Source: an uncultured Paracoccaceae bacterium
Lineage (GTDB): Bacteria > Pseudomonadota > Alphaproteobacteria > Rhodobacterales > Rhodobacteraceae
DNA length: 64,000 nucleotides
NCBI GenBank assembly: GCA_947493145.1
Contig: CANLPZ010000002.1
Span: 1 to 64,000 of the forward strand
Direction: 5' to 3'
Part shown: in pieces, positions 16,848 through 26,383 of the stretch
How positions within the stretch are numbered: position 1 is the first letter of the stretch
How the letters are laid out: every line of letters begins with the position of its first letter
Notes under the pieces: generated by a model
What the model saw: the letters and a program-made list of their open reading frames with translations, nothing else
Databases searched by the model: none
What the model was told of the DNA's origin: nothing
Position numbers and translations under genes: made by a program

Positions 16848-17398
16848 TACGTTCTGAAATCCTGCGCGAAATCGCACCTATCCTGAATCCACATCTCGTC
16901 GTCTGCAACATCGGCTTGCCCAGCCAAGAATTGCACATGATCGATGACAACGAACGCAACTTTTACATGCTGGGCACAATGGGTTTGTCGTCGTCCATCG
17001 GCTTTGGTCTTGCCCTAGCCCAAGATAAACCGGTGATTTCCATTGATGGGGACGGGTCGGTTTTGACCAACCTTGGCACGTTGCCCACGATTGCGAACAA
17101 TGCCACCGGCAACTATACGCTGCTGATCATCGACAACGGTTCATACGGATCAACTGGCGACCAACCGACCTATGCGGGTCAGAAAACAAATCTAACAGAC
17201 GTGGCGCGCGCCTGTGGCTGCGACACCGTGATTGAAGTTCAGGACAAAGACCTCGGACCAGTCCTGCAATCGGCCATCGACAGCGATGAGATGACGATTA
17301 TTGTGTGTAAATGCGACAGTGGGAATATCAAACTGCCCGTGATTACGCTGGACCCTGTTGTCATCCGCCATCGTTTCATGGAGGCTGTGAAAGCCTGA
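16844..17398 (+). CDS. comE: Sulfopyruvate decarboxylase subunit beta
   Basis: The 184-residue thiamine-diphosphate-binding half. The cofactor motif runs from GDGSVLTNLGTL (about 65) to DNGSYGSTGDQ (about 97-107), preceded by MLGTMGLSSSIGFGLA. It starts in the comD stop (ATGA) and its stop TGA overlaps the next start (TGATG). With ComD it forms the decarboxylase leading to sulfoacetaldehyde. The next enzyme, Xsc or a reductase, is not in this window. Confidence 0.9.
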   Translation: MIRSEILREIAPILNPHLVVCNIGLPSQELHMIDDNERNFYMLGTMGLSSSIGFGLALAQDKPVISIDGDGSVLTNLGTLPTIANNATGNYTLLIIDNGSYGSTGDQPTYAGQKTNLTDVARACGCDTVIEVQDKDLGPVLQSAIDSDEMTIIVCKCDSGNIKLPVITLDPVVIRHRFMEAVKA

Positions 17399-18510
17399 TG
17401 CCGACGAGCGCCATCCATAGCGTAGAGGACGCGCGGCGCATTGCAAAGCGTCGTTTGCCATGGATGGTGTTTGACTACATTGATGGGGCCGCAGGAGGTG
17501 AAACTGGGGCGATGCGCAATCGCGCTGCGCTTGATGAGATCACCTTAGAACCACGCATTCTGCGAAATGTGTCCGAACGGTCGCTGGCAATGCCGTTGTT
17601 TGGGACAACCGCTCAGCGTCCTTTCGGTATTGCGCCAATGGGTATGTGTAACCTTGCAGCACCCGGGGCGGATTTGATGTTGGCCCGCTTGGCGGCAAAG
17701 TTTCAGGTGCCGCACGGCGTCTCAACCGTGGCGTCGACCCCAATGGAACAAATCATCGAGGTCGCAGAGGGTAACGCGTGGTTCCAACTGTACTTTTCTG
17801 GCGACGGGGCGGGAACCTTTAAGCTGGTCGAGCGGGCAAAGGCGGCAGGTTACAAAACTCTTGTTCTAACCGTTGATGTTCCCGAAGTTGGTCGCCGCCC
17901 ACGAGAATTACGTCATGGTTTTAAAATGCCGTTCAAGATCGGCCCGCGTCAGTTTATCGACTTCGCCCTGCATCCTCGCTGGTCGTTGTCCCAATTGATG
18001 GCGGGAAAACCGCAAATGGCAAATTTTCAAATGGATGGATACACGTTTGATCGCACCGAGAGCCGTGCGCGAGCAGATTGGAACACTCTCGCGCGGTTGC
18101 GCGAGATGTGGACGGGAAATTTGGTCGTTAAAGGTGTGCTCAATACAGATGACGCAGTGGCCCTGAAACAGGCCGGTGTGGATGCTATTCAAGTTTCCAG
18201 CCACGGCGCGCGGCAATTGGAAAGCGCGCCAGCCCCCTGTGGCGTGCTGCCCGCAATGCGCAAAGCTCTAGGCCCGAATTTTCCGATCTTTTATGACAGC
18301 GGGTTGCGCTCAGGCGAGGATGTGCTGAAGGTGCGATCGCAAGGCGCTGACTTTGCCTTCTTTGGCCGGCCTTTCCAGTTCGCGATCGCCGCTGCGGGGG
18401 AGATAGGGTTAGAAACCCTGTGGGATGTGTTAAGCGACGAACTGTCTATTGCCATGGCACAAACGGGGGAAACCCAGATCACCGATGTTGGGGCGAGCCT
18501 GCGCGGATAG
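17398..18510 (+). CDS. FMN-dependent 2-hydroxyacid dehydrogenase, probable sulfolactate dehydrogenase
   Basis: A 370-residue member of the glycolate oxidase/LldD family. It has an N-terminal DYIDGAAGGE, the flavin-binding PFGIAPMGM, the active-site histidine in SSHGARQLE (usually SNHGGRQLD), and FYDSGLRSGEDV. The coupled comE-TGATG start makes it part of the sulfonate operon. Sulfolactate to sulfopyruvate is the one missing step between HpsN and ComDE, and a flavin enzyme feeding the membrane chain could fill it, the role given to SlcD in Roseovarius. This assignment is inference. The two motif changes may reflect the sulfonate substrate. Confidence 0.7.
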   Translation: MPTSAIHSVEDARRIAKRRLPWMVFDYIDGAAGGETGAMRNRAALDEITLEPRILRNVSERSLAMPLFGTTAQRPFGIAPMGMCNLAAPGADLMLARLAAKFQVPHGVSTVASTPMEQIIEVAEGNAWFQLYFSGDGAGTFKLVERAKAAGYKTLVLTVDVPEVGRRPRELRHGFKMPFKIGPRQFIDFALHPRWSLSQLMAGKPQMANFQMDGYTFDRTESRARADWNTLARLREMWTGNLVVKGVLNTDDAVALKQAGVDAIQVSSHGARQLESAPAPCGVLPAMRKALGPNFPIFYDSGLRSGEDVLKVRSQGADFAFFGRPFQFAIAAAGEIGLETLWDVLSDELSIAMAQTGETQITDVGASLRG

Positions 18511-18552
18511 GTCGATCATGTCGCCACAAGGGCAAGAAATTGTTTGCCGGTA

Positions 18553-19245
18553 TCAGTCTTCGAACCACTCGTGGTTTTCTTCGCGCAACTGTTCGATTGC
18601 ACTTTCAATTTGCGAAAGGTGGTCTCTCATGGCGGTTTCCGCGCGCTCAGGATTGCGATCCCGAAGCGCGGCAAGTAATTCGACATGACCTTCCAGTGCG
18701 GTCTGTGACGAAAAAGCGAGGGACAAATAACGCACGCGGTCTGTGTGTGCTTTCTTTTCCTGAATGCTTTTCCAAGTGAATGAAAGACCTGCAAAGTCGT
18801 ATATGTCGCGATGAAACTGGTTATCCAGTTGATGAAAACGCTCTTTTTGATCTTCACGGATGGCCGTCTTCTGCTCTTCGATCTGTTCTTCTAGCGCTTG
18901 CATGTGATTGGTGTTCAATGATCTGCATGCGTTTCTGATATTTTCAACTTCTATGGCTGTACGCAAATATCGCGCCTCAAACACATCGCGCGCAGAGATC
19001 CGCGTAACGACAGTCGCACTTTGGGGTTTAATGATCAGAAAACCCAAGGTGGATAGACGATAAAACGCATCCCGAACCGATTGGCGTGATACACCAAGCT
19101 GTTTTGAAACTTCAGCCTCTGAAATTTTGGTTGCTGGCGGAAGATCGAGTGTTAGGACTTTCGAATACAAGGTCTCAAACACTTGATCTGTCACGGTTAC
19201 CCTTGCGACGGGTTGCATATTTTTAACTGCCATATTTTGCGCCAT
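18553..19245 (-). CDS. GntR-family regulator (FCD type)
   Basis: A 230-residue regulator. The winged helix is at about 17-75 (KISEAEVSKQLGVSRQSVRDAF in part), followed by an FCD ligand domain with the metal-type histidines in FHQLDNQFHRDIY and later. It is divergent from uxaC and convergent with the sulfonate operon. The divergent arrangement, with repeated motifs between, suggests it represses the hexuronate genes, like ExuR/UxuR-type regulators. Confidence 0.88.
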   Translation of the reverse strand: MAQNMAVKNMQPVARVTVTDQVFETLYSKVLTLDLPPATKISEAEVSKQLGVSRQSVRDAFYRLSTLGFLIIKPQSATVVTRISARDVFEARYLRTAIEVENIRNACRSLNTNHMQALEEQIEEQKTAIREDQKERFHQLDNQFHRDIYDFAGLSFTWKSIQEKKAHTDRVRYLSLAFSSQTALEGHVELLAALRDRNPERAETAMRDHLSQIESAIEQLREENHEWFED

Positions 19246-19281
19246 GTGGCCCTGTCCCGTATCGTTGACAAACTGATCTAA

Positions 19282-19319
19282 CTAACATACCAGTTGACTT
19301 GTGGCTAACATATCAGTTG
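19282..19319. promoter_or_regulatory. Direct repeats, probable GntR operators
   Basis: CTAACATACCAGTTG at 19282-19296 and CTAACATATCAGTTG at 19305-19319 are direct repeats with one mismatch, starting 23 bases apart. An AACTG/CAGTT inverted pair spans 19271-19295. They lie in the gap between the GntR gene and uxaC. Confidence 0.65.
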
Positions 19320-19378
19320 TTTGGTTCGTTGTTAAGCCTTTATGATTGAAGAAAATATTCAGTAATGGGAGTATGTGT

Positions 19379-20779
19379 ATGTTGATGAAAGATCGACTGT
19401 TTCCGCAGGATCGGCAAACTCGTGATATTGCGCGCGAGCTTTATTCCCATGTCAAAGAACTCCCGATTATCAGCCCACATGGCCATACCGATCCCAATTG
19501 GTTTGCGAATAATGCCGCTTTTGCAAATCCGGCTGAATTGTTTGTGATACCCGATCACTACCTGTTTCGTATGCTGTATTCGCAAGGGGTTAAGCTCGAA
19601 GACCTTGGCATCTCACGCGGTGATGGTGAAAAGGTCGAGACAGATCCAAGAAAAATATGGCGTACTTTCGCAAGTCACTATTACTTGTTTCGCGCAACGC
19701 CGACTGCGTTATGGATAGACCACTCCTTGCAAGAGGTTTTTGGTGTTGCCGATCCGTTAAATGCCAAGACCGCCGATTCAATTTACGATCGCATAGATAG
19801 CTGCCTAAACTCGTCCGAGTTTTTGCCAAGAGCCCTGTTTGAAAAGTTCAACATTGAAGTATTGGCCACGACGGAAGGCGCGCTTGACCCGCTTGAAGCA
19901 CACAAAAGTATTCAGGCGTCCGGCTGGGGTGGTCGCGTGATCACGACATATCGCCCAGATACTGTAATCGATCCTGAAACACCTGATTTCGCTGATAATA
20001 TCGCCCGTTTTGGCGAAATAACGGGTGAAGATACGTCAACGTGGAGTGGGTATCTGCAAGCGCACCGAAAACGCCGCGCAGAGTTCAAGGCGCATGGGGC
20101 GACCGCGACCGATCACGGACATCCGACTGCCCGCACAGCAGACCTGTCGGTTAGCGATGCAGCGGCGCTGTTTGATCGCGCGCTGTCTGGTCAGCTTTCT
20201 ACGGAAGAAGCAGATGTTTTCCGAGGTCATATGCTCACGGAAATGGCTCGGATGAGCATTGACGATGGGCTTGTCATGCAATTGCACCCCGGTTCTGTTC
20301 GCAATCACAATGCTGAGGTTTTTTCGACCTTTGGCCGAGATAAAGGTTTTGATATTCCCCGTCGCACAGATTTTGTGAATGACCTTCGACCGCTTCTAAA
20401 TGCTGTTGGTGATGACCCGCGTCTGACGCTGATTGTCTTTACGTTGGATGAGACTGCGTATGGGCGCGAGCTGGCTCCGTTGGCGGGCGCGTATCCTGCA
20501 TTAAAGTTAGGGCCGGCGTGGTGGTTTTTTGACAGTCCTGAAGGTATGCGCCGGTTCAGAGAAAACACCACTGAAACCGCGGGTTTTTACAACACTGTTG
20601 GCTTCAATGATGATACGCGTGCGTTCTGTTCAATTCCTGCGCGCCATGATGTCGCTCGTCGCGTTGATTGTTCATACCTTGCTACGCTCGTGGCGACCGG
20701 TCGTTTGAGCGAAGAAGCCGCATCCGAGGTCGCCATTGACCTTACCTATCGACTTGCCAAGCAAGCCTACCGTTTGTGA
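19379..20779 (+). CDS. uxaC: Glucuronate (uronate) isomerase
   Basis: Interconverts glucuronate with fructuronate and galacturonate with tagaturonate. The 466 residues match the family length. The amidohydrolase-type metal site SPHGHTDPNW is near 29-38, and the C-terminal half has LGPAWWFFDSPEGMRRFR and DDTRAFCSIPARHDVARR (in part). ATG 19379 has GGGAG 7 bases upstream, so it is preferred over a TTG further up. First gene of uxaC-uxuB-uxuA. Confidence 0.93.
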   Translation: MLMKDRLFPQDRQTRDIARELYSHVKELPIISPHGHTDPNWFANNAAFANPAELFVIPDHYLFRMLYSQGVKLEDLGISRGDGEKVETDPRKIWRTFASHYYLFRATPTALWIDHSLQEVFGVADPLNAKTADSIYDRIDSCLNSSEFLPRALFEKFNIEVLATTEGALDPLEAHKSIQASGWGGRVITTYRPDTVIDPETPDFADNIARFGEITGEDTSTWSGYLQAHRKRRAEFKAHGATATDHGHPTARTADLSVSDAAALFDRALSGQLSTEEADVFRGHMLTEMARMSIDDGLVMQLHPGSVRNHNAEVFSTFGRDKGFDIPRRTDFVNDLRPLLNAVGDDPRLTLIVFTLDETAYGRELAPLAGAYPALKLGPAWWFFDSPEGMRRFRENTTETAGFYNTVGFNDDTRAFCSIPARHDVARRVDCSYLATLVATGRLSEEAASEVAIDLTYRLAKQAYRL

Positions 20780-20889
20780 AGTTTCAAATTGGTCGCACGC
20801 TATGGTCGCTCCGACTGTATCCCTTGCAACGTTAGTCTTATCTATTTTTGATCTATACCAGTGACGCGCTGGTTTCCTTTGGTGTTAAA

Positions 20890-22347
20890 ATGAAATCCAC
20901 AAACCAAAATACAAAATTACCGCGATTGGTGCCCACGAATAAGGAACGACGACCAAACGTGGGGATTGTCCATCTTGGACTTGGCGCATTTTTTAGAGCA
21001 CATGGCGCCGTTTACATCGCCGACGCAATGGAGGCATCCGGCGGGGATTGGGGCGTTGTGGGCGTTAGTCTCAAATCTCCAAATACGCGCGATAAGCTTA
21101 AACCTCAGGGGTGGGCGTATACGGCACTTGAACTTGCCGATAGCGCCTGCAAAACGCGCGTGATTCAAGTCTTGCAAGACGTGTTGGTTGCACCGGAAAA
21201 CCCAACAGCTGTGCTTGCGGTGATGGCGGCCCCATCGACAAAAATCGTCAGTCTAACGGTCACTGAAAAAGGGTATTGTCTGAATCCAGCTACTGGGCGC
21301 ATCAATTTCGATCATCCCGATATTGAAGCTGATTTGAAATCTTCCACTCCGGTGTCTGCACCAGGATATCTGATGCGGGCCCTTCAAATGCGCAAAGAGG
21401 CCGGGTTGCCAGCATTCAGTATATTGTCGCTTGATAACCTGCCAGAGAATGGCCAGCTTGCAAAATTAGCGGTTTGCGATTTAGCGCGTGCAGTGGACCC
21501 GTCCCTTGCGGATTGGATTGAAAGCCACGCCAGATTCCCGTCGACCATGGTTGATCGTATCGTCCCCGCCACAACGGAAGATGTTATTGAGCAGGTCCGC
21601 GACATGACGGGCTTGGACGATCAGGCTGCTGTGCAGCATGAACCGTTCCGGCAATGGGTGATCCAAGACGATTTCATGGACAATAACCGTCCGGACTTTG
21701 CTGCGGCTGGCGCTTTGCTTGTCAATGACGTTCAGCTCTTTGAGCTTATGAAGCTTCGTATGTTGAATGGCGCGCATTCTGCTTTGGCCTATCTCGGATA
21801 CCTCGCAGGTCACAAAACAATATCTGATACGGTTCATGATCCTGTTTTTGGCGCATTCATTGACGATTTTTGGGTCAAAGAGGTTATTCCGGCTTTGAAG
21901 ACGCCCCCAAGTACGGATTTGAACGATTATGCCGGTCATCTTAAAAAACGGTTCGAAAATACGGCAATTCAGCACCAAACATGGCAAATCGCAATGGACG
22001 GCAGCCAAAAGCTACCGCAGCGTATTTTGAACACCTTGTTTGAAAACTTAGCAGCAGGCCGCCCATATGATCGGTTGCTTTTGGCACTGGCTGGATGGAT
22101 GCAATATGTTTCGGGCTGGGACGACTCTGGAGCCGCGATTGACGTTCGCGACCCTCTTAGCAAGGCGATTGCGAACTGTCTTGCGGGCGCAAACACAGCT
22201 GAAGCTCGTGTCGCGGCCCTGTGCTCACTTCAGGAAATATTTGCTGGATACCCGATGGAAAAACTACGTCCACAGCTCACTGAGATGGTTGGTCGATTGG
22301 AACGCTCTGGGTCTCGAGCTGCAATTGAGGATGTTCTAAAATGTTAG
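20890..22347 (+). CDS. uxuB: Fructuronate reductase (mannitol dehydrogenase family)
   Basis: NAD-dependent reduction of fructuronate to mannonate. The 485 residues have the Rossmann start VGIVHLGLGAFFRAH, the family stretch KGYCLN, and the catalytic block KLRMLNGAHSALAYLG (lysine, asparagine and histidine spaced as in long-chain mannitol dehydrogenases). Family membership alone does not fix the sugar, but the uxaC and uxuA neighbours point to fructuronate. The TTG at 20848 is a less likely start. It overlaps uxuA by 7 bases. Confidence 0.88.
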   Translation: MKSTNQNTKLPRLVPTNKERRPNVGIVHLGLGAFFRAHGAVYIADAMEASGGDWGVVGVSLKSPNTRDKLKPQGWAYTALELADSACKTRVIQVLQDVLVAPENPTAVLAVMAAPSTKIVSLTVTEKGYCLNPATGRINFDHPDIEADLKSSTPVSAPGYLMRALQMRKEAGLPAFSILSLDNLPENGQLAKLAVCDLARAVDPSLADWIESHARFPSTMVDRIVPATTEDVIEQVRDMTGLDDQAAVQHEPFRQWVIQDDFMDNNRPDFAAAGALLVNDVQLFELMKLRMLNGAHSALAYLGYLAGHKTISDTVHDPVFGAFIDDFWVKEVIPALKTPPSTDLNDYAGHLKKRFENTAIQHQTWQIAMDGSQKLPQRILNTLFENLAAGRPYDRLLLALAGWMQYVSGWDDSGAAIDVRDPLSKAIANCLAGANTAEARVAALCSLQEIFAGYPMEKLRPQLTEMVGRLERSGSRAAIEDVLKC

Positions 22348-23537
22348 AAAGCTGGCGTTGGTATGGAGACTTAGATGACATCAGTTTGCCGGAAATTCGG
22401 CAGACAGGTGCAAAGGGCATCGTTACAGCGTTACACGAAGTCCCCTATGGCCAAGTTTGGGAGCGTGATTTGGTTGCTGAACGGCGACGTAAGATTGACG
22501 CCGCTGGCTTGGTTTGGAGCGTTTGTGAAAGTCTGCCTATTCACGAGGACATTAAACGTGGTTCGGGTAATCTGAATGGTCTTTTCGAAAACTATCGTCA
22601 ATCGATGGCAAACCTTGCGTCTGAAGGCGTCAAAACCATCTGCTACAATTTCATGCCTTTATTGGACTGGACTCGCACTGATCTAAGCGCCCCTGTTTCA
22701 AACGGGGGAACATGTTTGCGGTTTTCTGCAACGCGTATGGCAGCATTTGAAATTCATATGTTGGGTCGCACGGACGCGGAGGCAGATTACCCTGCAGATG
22801 TGGTTGAGAAAGCCGCGCAATATTATTCCACAATGACAGATGATGATCAGAAGCAGCTTCTTAATGCCATAATGTCTGGCTTGCCTGGGGCCTTTGATCG
22901 ATACGATATCCAAGGTTTGAAACAGGCCCTGCAAACCTATAACGGCATCGCGCAGGATGAATTGCGCGCCAACTACGCCCGTTTTTTGAACGAAGTAATC
23001 CCTGCGGCCGAAGAGCTTGGCATTTCAATGTGTGTCCATCCAGACGATCCGCCTAGAGATATTCTTGGCCTGCCGCGTATCGTGTCCAATTTGGACGACA
23101 TTGACTGGATTATGAACGCTTATGACAGCCCTGCGAACGGTTTGACTTTGTGTTCTGGTTCTTTGGGGGCAAACCCCGAAAACGATGTCCCTGCAATCGC
23201 TAAAAAGTATGCAGATCGCATTCATTTTGCTCATCTGAGAAATGTCCGAAAAGATGCAGATGGGTCGTTTGAAGAAGCGGCACATCTTGAGGGAGACACG
23301 GATATGGTGTCACTCATTTCTGTTCTGACAAAGGAAAATGCAAGGCGATTGGAAGACGCTGAAACCGAGATTATGGGTATTCCGTTCAGGCCAGATCACG
23401 GACACGAGCTTTTGTATGATATTGGACGCTGCAGTATCCCTGGATACCCATTGATTGGTCGCATGAGAGGTCTCGCGGAAATTCGTGGGGTTATTCACGC
23501 GGTTGAAAGTTTGAGAGGGAATGGCAGTTCTTTTTGA
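22341..23537 (+). CDS. uxuA: Mannonate dehydratase
   Basis: Dehydrates mannonate to 2-keto-3-deoxygluconate. The 398 residues match the family, with WRWYGDLDDISLPEIRQTGA at the start, metal-site CVHPDDPP, ICSGS-type LCSGSLGANPENDV, and RPDHGHELLYDIG near the end. Its start lies within uxuB, so the two are coupled. The next steps (KDG kinase and KDPG aldolase) are not in the window. Confidence 0.93.
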   Translation: MLESWRWYGDLDDISLPEIRQTGAKGIVTALHEVPYGQVWERDLVAERRRKIDAAGLVWSVCESLPIHEDIKRGSGNLNGLFENYRQSMANLASEGVKTICYNFMPLLDWTRTDLSAPVSNGGTCLRFSATRMAAFEIHMLGRTDAEADYPADVVEKAAQYYSTMTDDDQKQLLNAIMSGLPGAFDRYDIQGLKQALQTYNGIAQDELRANYARFLNEVIPAAEELGISMCVHPDDPPRDILGLPRIVSNLDDIDWIMNAYDSPANGLTLCSGSLGANPENDVPAIAKKYADRIHFAHLRNVRKDADGSFEEAAHLEGDTDMVSLISVLTKENARRLEDAETEIMGIPFRPDHGHELLYDIGRCSIPGYPLIGRMRGLAEIRGVIHAVESLRGNGSSF

Positions 23538-23756
23538 TTTGGAACAAAGTTCCTGACTAAATTTTGCAAGTTTTCGTGGTCGGTGTAGGGCTGCGTTTAG
23601 ATGTTAACGTCATGGTATCATCAAAATACCGTATCCCAGTAAAAAGCGCGGCGTTTTTCAAGGGGAAGTCGGTGGATTTCTTGCCCCTAGGAATTTAGGT
23701 GCATCCGCCCCACCTTTGATATAGATAACCCCCACGCTATTTCTGGAGGACCTTCC

Positions 23757-24806
23757 ATGCTTGATATGATCCACGTTCGTTCGACCCTAGCAGACGAATA
23801 TGATCTCGCCCCAAATGCGAAATTGGCAGACAGTATGGGGGACGTTTACGGCCGTATGGACCGTGTGGTGAACCCAATCGATTGGGCGACATATGCGCCA
23901 TATGTTAAGGCGATCAATGAGATCAAAAAGAAACGCAATGCAGTGATATTGGGTCACAATTACATGACGCCTGAGATTTACCATGGCGTTTCGGATTTTG
24001 TCGGCGACAGTTTGCAGTTGGCGATCAAGGCAACAGAAGTCGAAGCCGATGTCATCGTGCAATGCGGTGTACATTTTATGGCGGAAACGTCGAAAATCCT
24101 TAGCCCGTCCAAAACCGTTTTGATGCCTGACATGGATGCGGGTTGTTCATTGGCCGAAAGCATCACCGCCGATGGTGTCGAAGAAATGCGTGCGAAATAT
24201 CCCGGTGCGCCAGTCGTATCATATGTAAACACGACGGCCGAAGTGAAAGCCGCGTCCGACATTTGCTGTACGTCGTCCAACGCTGTGGCCATCGTCAACG
24301 CGATGGAAAGCGACACCGTGATCATGACGCCCGATCAGTATCTTGCCCAAAACGTCGCAAATGAAAGTCACAAGAATGTGGTGTTCTGGCCGGGGTCCTG
24401 CATCGTGCACGAACAATACACCGCCAAGGACCTGAAAGATTTCCGTGAATGGAACCCTGGAACCGAATTGATCGCACACCCTGAATGTCCACCTGATGTG
24501 GTGGCTGAGGCTGATTTTAGCGGCTCGACCAGTGGCATCATAAAATATGTGACCGACAAAAAGCCTAAAAAGGCGATGTTGATCACGGAATGTTCGATGG
24601 CGTCGAATATTGCGGATGAATTGCCAGAGGTGGATTTTGTCGGCCCGTGCAATATGTGTCCGTATATGAAAAAGATCACGTTGGAGAAGGTCCTGTACGT
24701 TCTTCACACCATGGACAATCAGGTCGAAGTTGATCCTGCGATGGCCGAAAAAGCCCGTTTGTCGGTTGAACGGATGATTGATCTAAGCAAGAAATTGGGA
24801 ATCTAA
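23757..24806 (+). CDS. nadA: Quinolinate synthase
   Basis: Condenses iminoaspartate with dihydroxyacetone phosphate to quinolinate in NAD synthesis. The 349 residues carry AVILGHNYMTPEIY and the three cluster-ligand cysteine areas: CGVHFMAE (near 102), GSCIVHEQ (near 212) and CNMCPYMKK (near 298). These hold one 4Fe-4S cluster. GGAGGA at 23745-23750 is a strong ribosome binding site. It leads nadA-nadB-nadC. Confidence 0.95.
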   Translation: MLDMIHVRSTLADEYDLAPNAKLADSMGDVYGRMDRVVNPIDWATYAPYVKAINEIKKKRNAVILGHNYMTPEIYHGVSDFVGDSLQLAIKATEVEADVIVQCGVHFMAETSKILSPSKTVLMPDMDAGCSLAESITADGVEEMRAKYPGAPVVSYVNTTAEVKAASDICCTSSNAVAIVNAMESDTVIMTPDQYLAQNVANESHKNVVFWPGSCIVHEQYTAKDLKDFREWNPGTELIAHPECPPDVVAEADFSGSTSGIIKYVTDKKPKKAMLITECSMASNIADELPEVDFVGPCNMCPYMKKITLEKVLYVLHTMDNQVEVDPAMAEKARLSVERMIDLSKKLGI

Positions 24807-24814
24807 AACCTGTC

Positions 24815-26383
24815 ATGAAAGAGATTACAACCAACCGCATCGTTGTTGTCGGTGCAGGGATGGGTGCCCTGTACGCTGCGCTGAAACTTGCGCCGCGTCC
24901 GGTGTTGATGATCTCGCCCGAGGTTTTAGGGCTGGGCGCCAGTTCGGCGTGGGCACAAGGTGGCGTCGCTGCCGCGATGGATGAAGGGGATAGCCCAGTT
25001 AGCCACGCGCGCGACACGATCGCAGCGGGGGCAGGCACCGTCGACCCGAAGGTGGCGACGTTGGTGACCAAAGAAGCACGCGATTACATTCTTGATCTAA
25101 CAGAAATGGGAACGCCGTTTGACCGCACGGAGAGTGGCGACTACGTCATGTCGCGCGAGGCCGCGCATTCCTTTGCGCGTGTGGTCCGTGTCAAAGGTGA
25201 CCGCGCCGGTGCCGAGATCATGGCCGCACTGATTGAAACCGTACGCGAAACCTCTTCGATCCAAGTGCTCGAGGGAACCATGGCCGTTGATCTGGACACC
25301 AGCGATGGTCGAGTAACTGGCATCGCCATCCAAGAATCGGACGAAAGTCGATCTGCGCCGGTCATGATCCGTGGGTCTGCCTATTTATTGGCTGGCGGTG
25401 GGTCTGGCGGACTTTATGCACTTACGACAAACCCGCCACGTATTCGGGGACAAGTGATCGGAATGGCCGCGCGTGCAGGTGCTGTAATCGCCGATGCCGA
25501 ATTCGTTCAGTTTCATCCGACCGCAATTGATGTGGGCGAAGATCCCGCGCCGCTGGCAACAGAAGCGTTGCGCGGCGAAGGCGCAGTATTAATCGACAAA
25601 AACGGGCATCGCTTTATGCCCGATGTTCACCCCGACGCGGAACTGGCCCCACGTGATGTTGTTGCGCGCGCAATTTATGCCCAAACGCAAGCTGGAAATC
25701 GACCAATGCTGGACACGCGCCAAGCGCTTGGTGATGAGGTGGCCACACTGTTCCCTGCGTTGGCAGAGGCCTGTGCGCGAAACGGCATTGACCCAGCCAA
25801 AGAACCGGTCCCTGTTGCTGCTGCCGCGCATTACCATATGGGCGGTATCGCGACAGATACCAATGGACGCGCAACGCTGGAAAACCTGTGGGTGTGTGGC
25901 GAAGCATCGTCAACCGGTTTGCATGGGGCAAACCGATTGGCTTCAAACGGGTTGTTGGAAGCATTGGTTTACGCGCGCATATGTGCAGAAAACATCGAAC
26001 GCACATTAGATGGGGGTACCGAAATTGATTTCGTCAATGTGATGTTCGACGGTGCCGGTGACGCGCCGAACGAAGCGGCCGTGATGGAGCTGCGCCAAAC
26101 CATGACCAACAATGTTGGCGTTCTACGCGATAAGGTCGGATTAGAGACCGCAATTCAAAAGATTGCGGATCTGCGCGACGCGAACAGCCAAAGCCCGTCA
26201 TTTTTAAACATGTGTGCAACCGCCACGATGATCGCAGTCTGCGCATGGCAACGCCAAGAAAGCCGTGGCGCTCATGAACGGGCTGATTACCCAGATACAT
26301 TGCCAGGCGCAGGTAAAAGATCCAAAGTGACTTTGGCAGACGCGTTAAAAGTCCAAGACCAGATCAGAAAGGCCAATCAATGA
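24815..26383 (+). CDS. nadB: L-aspartate oxidase
   Basis: FAD enzyme that makes iminoaspartate for NadA. The 522 residues begin with the dinucleotide-binding GAGMGALYAALKLA. They include SSAWAQGGVAAAMDEGD, QFHPTA, and the C-terminal GLHGANRLASNGLLEALVY typical of NadB and succinate dehydrogenase relatives. Eight bases from nadA and a 4-base overlap with nadC place it firmly in the NAD operon. Confidence 0.95.
   Translation: MKEITTNRIVVVGAGMGALYAALKLAPRPVLMISPEVLGLGASSAWAQGGVAAAMDEGDSPVSHARDTIAAGAGTVDPKVATLVTKEARDYILDLTEMGTPFDRTESGDYVMSREAAHSFARVVRVKGDRAGAEIMAALIETVRETSSIQVLEGTMAVDLDTSDGRVTGIAIQESDESRSAPVMIRGSAYLLAGGGSGGLYALTTNPPRIRGQVIGMAARAGAVIADAEFVQFHPTAIDVGEDPAPLATEALRGEGAVLIDKNGHRFMPDVHPDAELAPRDVVARAIYAQTQAGNRPMLDTRQALGDEVATLFPALAEACARNGIDPAKEPVPVAAAAHYHMGGIATDTNGRATLENLWVCGEASSTGLHGANRLASNGLLEALVYARICAENIERTLDGGTEIDFVNVMFDGAGDAPNEAAVMELRQTMTNNVGVLRDKVGLETAIQKIADLRDANSQSPSFLNMCATATMIAVCAWQRQESRGAHERADYPDTLPGAGKRSKVTLADALKVQDQIRKANQ

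Noticed and set aside
23538..23756. Operator or riboswitch before nadA
   Set aside because: Only short inverted repeats are present (GGAAC/GTTCC at 23541, GGTAT/ATACC at 23614). They are too weak and match no known NAD regulator site with confidence.
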